Of a stretch of DNA of 64,000 nt, positions 60,209-64,000 are shown in pieces. The translations under genes and the position numbers were made by a program. The stretch is from Acidimicrobiaceae bacterium (GTDB lineage Bacteria; Actinomycetota; Acidimicrobiia; Acidimicrobiales; RAAP-2): positions 1 to 64,000 of the forward strand of contig PKXH01000092.1 in NCBI GenBank assembly GCA_003133405.1. The letters run 5' to 3'. Position 1 is the stretch's first letter, and every line of letters begins with the position of its first letter. Under the pieces are notes generated by a model. The model was not told the DNA's origin. It saw only the letters and a list, made by a program, of their open reading frames with translations, and did not search any database.

Positions 60209-61603
60209 GTGGCCCTACTTTCACTACGCGACTTCGAACGCGACGCCCTCGAGACCTTGAGCGAGTTCGGTGCAATTCCTGCCCTTTCTCCAATGTTCGA
60301 CACCGAATGGGTACGTCACGGGTACCTAGAAGCAGCCGCCCAACTTCTCGCGGGGTGGGCCAAAAAGCGTCAACTGGCTAACTTCGAAGTCGAGATTCAC
60401 CGGCTCGACGGACGGACTCCGACGCTTCTCGTGACGGTCGAATCTACTGCTGGCGAGAGCGGCACGGTCGTGCTCTACGGGCATCTCGATAAGCAACCGC
60501 CCCTCGGTGATTGGTCCGAAGGACTCAATCCATTCATTCCGGTTCGCCGCGGAGATCGTCTCTACGCGAGGGGGGTCTCGGACGACGGCTACGCCCTCTT
60601 CTCCGCGCTGAGCGCGATCGAAGCAATGGAAGCCAATGGCCTAGCGCACGCTCGTTGCGTCGTGTTGATCGAGGCGAGCGAAGAGAGCGGCAGCCCCGAC
60701 CTCGAGGCCTACCTGGACGCGTTGGCCGAACAACTCGGCGCGGTCGAGCTACTCATCTGCCTCGACTCGGGCGCGCTCACCTACGACCGACTCTGGGTGA
60801 CCAACTCACTGCGAGGTGTCCTCAACGTCGAAGTAACGGTCGAAGTGCTGGCCCAAGGGCAGCACAGCGGTTCGGTGAGCGGCATCGTGCCCTCGTCGTT
60901 TCGCGTACTCCGGCAATTGCTCGATCGCCTCGAAGACGCCGACAGTGGGGACATTCTCGTCGACGAGATGCACGTGGAGATTCCCACGGCGCATATCAAG
61001 TCAGCGCACGATATCGCCGAAGAGTTCGGCGACGTCATCGCCCGCGAGCTACCGACGTTGCCCGGTGTGACGCTGATGGGGGCCAGCGCCGAGGAGCGGC
61101 TCTTGCGTCGCACGTGGTATCCGACGCTGTCGGTGATTGGCATGGGCGGCGTACCGACCCCCGACATCGCGGGCAACGTGCTGCGCCCCTTCACAACGGC
61201 GGTGCTCTCATTTCGACTCCCGCCGAGCGCCGACGCCCGGGCGGCCGGCGCGGCCGTGGAGCGACTTCTCACCTCCGACGTGCCGTCGAACGCCAAAATA
61301 AGTGTGACGCTGCACCCCGCGGACGGATGGGTCGCGCCGGAACTCGCCCCCTGGCTGGCGTCGGCCCTTGAGCAAGCGTCGCTCGACGCCTTTGGGCGTT
61401 CGGTGGGATTTACCGGTGAAGGCGGTTCAATCCCCTTTCTCGGCTCGCTCGCCAAGCGCTATCCCGGGGTGCAGTTCGTGGCGACCGGTGTCGGCGGCCC
61501 GCAGTCCAACGCGCACGCAATTGACGAGATGCTCGATCTGCCGACGGCGGTCGGGGTCACCAACGCCGTCATTACTGTGTTGAAGGCACACGCCACTAAG
61601 TAA
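60209..61603 (+). CDS. M20 family metallopeptidase
   Basis: LYGHLDKQP, RGVSDDGYALF, EASEESGSPD; GTG start. Confidence 0.9.
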   Translation: MALLSLRDFERDALETLSEFGAIPALSPMFDTEWVRHGYLEAAAQLLAGWAKKRQLANFEVEIHRLDGRTPTLLVTVESTAGESGTVVLYGHLDKQPPLGDWSEGLNPFIPVRRGDRLYARGVSDDGYALFSALSAIEAMEANGLAHARCVVLIEASEESGSPDLEAYLDALAEQLGAVELLICLDSGALTYDRLWVTNSLRGVLNVEVTVEVLAQGQHSGSVSGIVPSSFRVLRQLLDRLEDADSGDILVDEMHVEIPTAHIKSAHDIAEEFGDVIARELPTLPGVTLMGASAEERLLRRTWYPTLSVIGMGGVPTPDIAGNVLRPFTTAVLSFRLPPSADARAAGAAVERLLTSDVPSNAKISVTLHPADGWVAPELAPWLASALEQASLDAFGRSVGFTGEGGSIPFLGSLAKRYPGVQFVATGVGGPQSNAHAIDEMLDLPTAVGVTNAVITVLKAHATK

Positions 61604-61612
61604 GGAACATCG

Positions 61613-62215
61613 ATGAGCGAACCGGTAGATCTCTGGGTGGACCCCGTCTGCCCCTGGGCGTGGGTGACCTCGCGCTGGCTCTTAGAAGCGGCCCAGGTCC
61701 GGAGCTTTGAGGTCAACTTTCACGTCATGAGCCTGGCCGTGCTCAACGAAGGTCGTGACCTGTCTGAGACGTACGTCGAGTTACTGGATAAGGCGTGGGG
61801 ACCGGTCCGCGTGCTCATCGCCGCCGAGTCGCGCCACGGTCACGGGGTCGTCGAACCGCTCTACAGCGCGATGGGTACCCGCTATCACGTAAAGGGTGAG
61901 AAGGACTTCGACCAGTTGATTGCGAACGCGCTCGAGGACGTTGGACTCGAGGCCGAACTCGCCGAGGCCGCATCCAGCACCGAGTTTGATGAGGCATTGC
62001 GCGCGAGCCACCACGAAGGCATGGACCCCGTTGGTTACGAAGTGGGTACGCCCGTCATTCACGTGGGCCAAGTCGCCTTCTTCGGTCCCGTCGTGACGCC
62101 CGCTCCGAAAGGTGAAGCCGCGGGCAAACTCTTTGACGGCGTGATTCTGGTGGCGAGCACCCCGGGGTTTTACGAGCTCAAACGAACACGAACTGACGGA
62201 CCAAGTTTCGACTGA
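61613..62215 (+). CDS. DsbA-like protein related to mycothiol-dependent Rv2466c
   Basis: DPVCPWAWVTSRWLLEAA..VNFHVMSLAVLNE...GTPVIHVGQVAFFGPV...FYELKRTRTDGPSFD. Confidence 0.88.
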   Translation: MSEPVDLWVDPVCPWAWVTSRWLLEAAQVRSFEVNFHVMSLAVLNEGRDLSETYVELLDKAWGPVRVLIAAESRHGHGVVEPLYSAMGTRYHVKGEKDFDQLIANALEDVGLEAELAEAASSTEFDEALRASHHEGMDPVGYEVGTPVIHVGQVAFFGPVVTPAPKGEAAGKLFDGVILVASTPGFYELKRTRTDGPSFD

Positions 62216-62230
62216 GCGACCCACGAACCG

Positions 62231-63430
62231 CTAGCTGCGTGGAACGTCCTTCCACGCGACGGTCTTATCGTTGCGCGGTTCACCCGGCAGGCCGAGTACC
62301 CGCTCACCAATGATGTTGCGCATGACTTCGCTGGTGCCGCCCTCAATGGAGTTCGCGCGCATGCGAATGAAGGCCTTGCGCATGTCGCCGCCGGTCATGG
62401 CCGACTCCGTGGGACGAATCTGCGGGTAGTTCGAGCCATAGAGCATGCCCTCGGCGCCCAAAAGGTTCACGCAGAGTTCGCTGGTGCGCTGATTCTCCTC
62501 GGCGAAAGCCAGTTTGGCCACCGAACCTTCGGGTCCGGGCGTACCGGCACGGCGCAGATCGTTGGCCCGCCAGTTAGTGAGACGCCCCACCTCGTTACGC
62601 ACCCAGGCGCGCATCAGGTCGCTGCGTACGGCAATCGCGTGCGCGTCGCGCCGAGTGGCCCAATGTTGCCGCCAGATCTTCAGGGCTTCACCAATGAGGC
62701 CCGAACTGCGCGGCGGCACCGTGCCGCCAATCGACACCCGTTCGTTCATCAGCGTCGTGATGGAGACGCCCCAGCCCTCCCCGACACCACCCAGGCGCCG
62801 GGAGTCGGGAATCCGCGTTTCGTTGAAGTAACACTCGTTGAACTCCGCCTCGCCGGTCGCCTGATAGAGCGGCAACACCTCCACGCCCGGCGCGTGCATG
62901 TCCACCAAGAACGCCGTGATGCCCTTGTGCTTGGGGACGTCGGGATTCGTCCGCGCGATAAGCAGTCCATAGGCCGACAGGTGCGCGAGCGTGGTCCAGA
63001 CCTTTTGGCCGGTCACGATCCACTCGTCACCGTCGCGCTCCGCCCGGGTGGCGAGCGTCGCGACGTCGGATCCCGCGCCCGGCTCGGAGAAGAGTTGACA
63101 CCAGATCTCCTCACCAGTGAAGAGTGGTCGCAAGAAGCGCTGTTTTTGCTCCTCGGTCCCGTGCGTGACGAGGGTGGGCGCCACCATGCCGTAGCCAATG
63201 ATGTTGCGACCAATGGCGCTCGGCGCACCGAGTCCAGACAAGCGGCGCAGGGCCTGCAACTGGTCGCTCGGCGTGAGTCCCAGTCCTCCGTTACCTCGAG
63301 GGAAATGCGCCCAAGCCAGTCCCCGATCGAACTGCTCACCCAAGAAGATGACGGGATCGGTCGTCGCGGGGGGAAATGCCGACACAAACTCATCGATTAA
63401 GGCGTCGAGGTCCACTTCAACGTTTGGCAT
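62231..63430 (-). CDS. Acyl-CoA dehydrogenase
   Basis: LFSEPGAGSDVA, WIVTGQKVWTT, EGGTSEVMRNIIGERVLGLPGEPR. Confidence 0.92.
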   Translation of the reverse strand: MPNVEVDLDALIDEFVSAFPPATTDPVIFLGEQFDRGLAWAHFPRGNGGLGLTPSDQLQALRRLSGLGAPSAIGRNIIGYGMVAPTLVTHGTEEQKQRFLRPLFTGEEIWCQLFSEPGAGSDVATLATRAERDGDEWIVTGQKVWTTLAHLSAYGLLIARTNPDVPKHKGITAFLVDMHAPGVEVLPLYQATGEAEFNECYFNETRIPDSRRLGGVGEGWGVSITTLMNERVSIGGTVPPRSSGLIGEALKIWRQHWATRRDAHAIAVRSDLMRAWVRNEVGRLTNWRANDLRRAGTPGPEGSVAKLAFAEENQRTSELCVNLLGAEGMLYGSNYPQIRPTESAMTGGDMRKAFIRMRANSIEGGTSEVMRNIIGERVLGLPGEPRNDKTVAWKDVPRS

Positions 63431-63522
63431 AGATCTCCTTTAAAGATGTGCGCGTGCATCGAATACTAGGCAGCCCGTCGCGACGCCGCGAACACGTAAG
63501 CGAGGTCGAGTAAAACTGAGTG

Positions 63523-64000
63523 ATGGCCACACCTCGAATACTCGCCACGTCAGGTGGCTGGGTCGCCGGCCCGGTACAGATGTCGGTGCGACTCGGCATG
63601 ATGGTGCTCGACGCCTTGGCCAAAACGAATAGAGATCGTCCGCGGGTCTGTCTCGTGGAAACCGCCAGTGGCGATCCCAGCCTCTACTACGCAATGTCCT
63701 ACGAGGCCTTTAACGTGGCGGGCTGTGACGTTACCGAGCTCAAACTCTTCCCGCAACCCTCGGCCGACCCGACCGAACGCCTCTGTGGCAGTGATTTCGT
63801 CTGGGTCGGCGGAGGCTCAGTGGCCAACCTGTTAGCGCTGTGGCGCCTGCACGGCGTCGATGACGCGATGCGCGAAGCGTGGCAACGCGGCGTGATCCTG
63901 GGCGGCGTGTCGGCAGGCAGTCTCTGCTGGCACCTCGGGGGAACTACCGACTCCTTTGGCCCCACGCTCCGGCCGGTCACGAACGGGCTGGGACTGTTGC
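63523..64000 (+). CDS. Peptidase S51 (peptidase E-like), truncated by window end
   Basis: Own translation: MATPRILATSGGW...VWVGGGSVANLLALWRLHG...GVSAGSLCW. Confidence 0.85.
   Translation, partial: MATPRILATSGGWVAGPVQMSVRLGMMVLDALAKTNRDRPRVCLVETASGDPSLYYAMSYEAFNVAGCDVTELKLFPQPSADPTERLCGSDFVWVGGGSVANLLALWRLHGVDDAMREAWQRGVILGGVSAGSLCWHLGGTTDSFGPTLRPVTNGLGLL

Overview
High-GC actinobacterial chromosome segment, probably Acidimicrobiia-like; the lineage is inferred from gene content and no search was run. Most of the window is housekeeping backbone. It includes a fab cluster, menaquinone and mycothiol genes, SEDS/MltG/AroE, alaS-rarA-aspS-hisS-relA, secDF-yajC, ruvCAB-yebC-pdxTS, a PIM lipid block (pimA-patA-pgsA)-HIT-thrS, mshC, murT-gatD and two tRNAs. 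From aroE to thrS the gene order closely follows the M. tuberculosis Rv2552c-Rv2614c neighbourhood, recalled from memory. The main accessory interruption is a roughly 3.2 kb cassette between relA and a Ser/Thr kinase. It encodes a secreted S53 (sedolisin) peptidase and a secreted collagen-like protein, and its far end carries a diverged copy of the first ~26 codons of relA. Other notable signals: (i) rarA has no usable start for its conserved N-terminus, but a GTGA-overlap start joins its frame through CTT TGA C, the heptamer used for RF2 +1 frameshifting; (ii) tandem C-loop hairpins lie in the murT-gatD leader; (iii) two enzymes have lost their catalytic residues (a TrpF-like and an M48-like protein); (iv) a winged-HTH-PAS-GADEF-EAL protein has a palindrome just upstream of its start; (v) a nested dyad abuts a LysR start codon.
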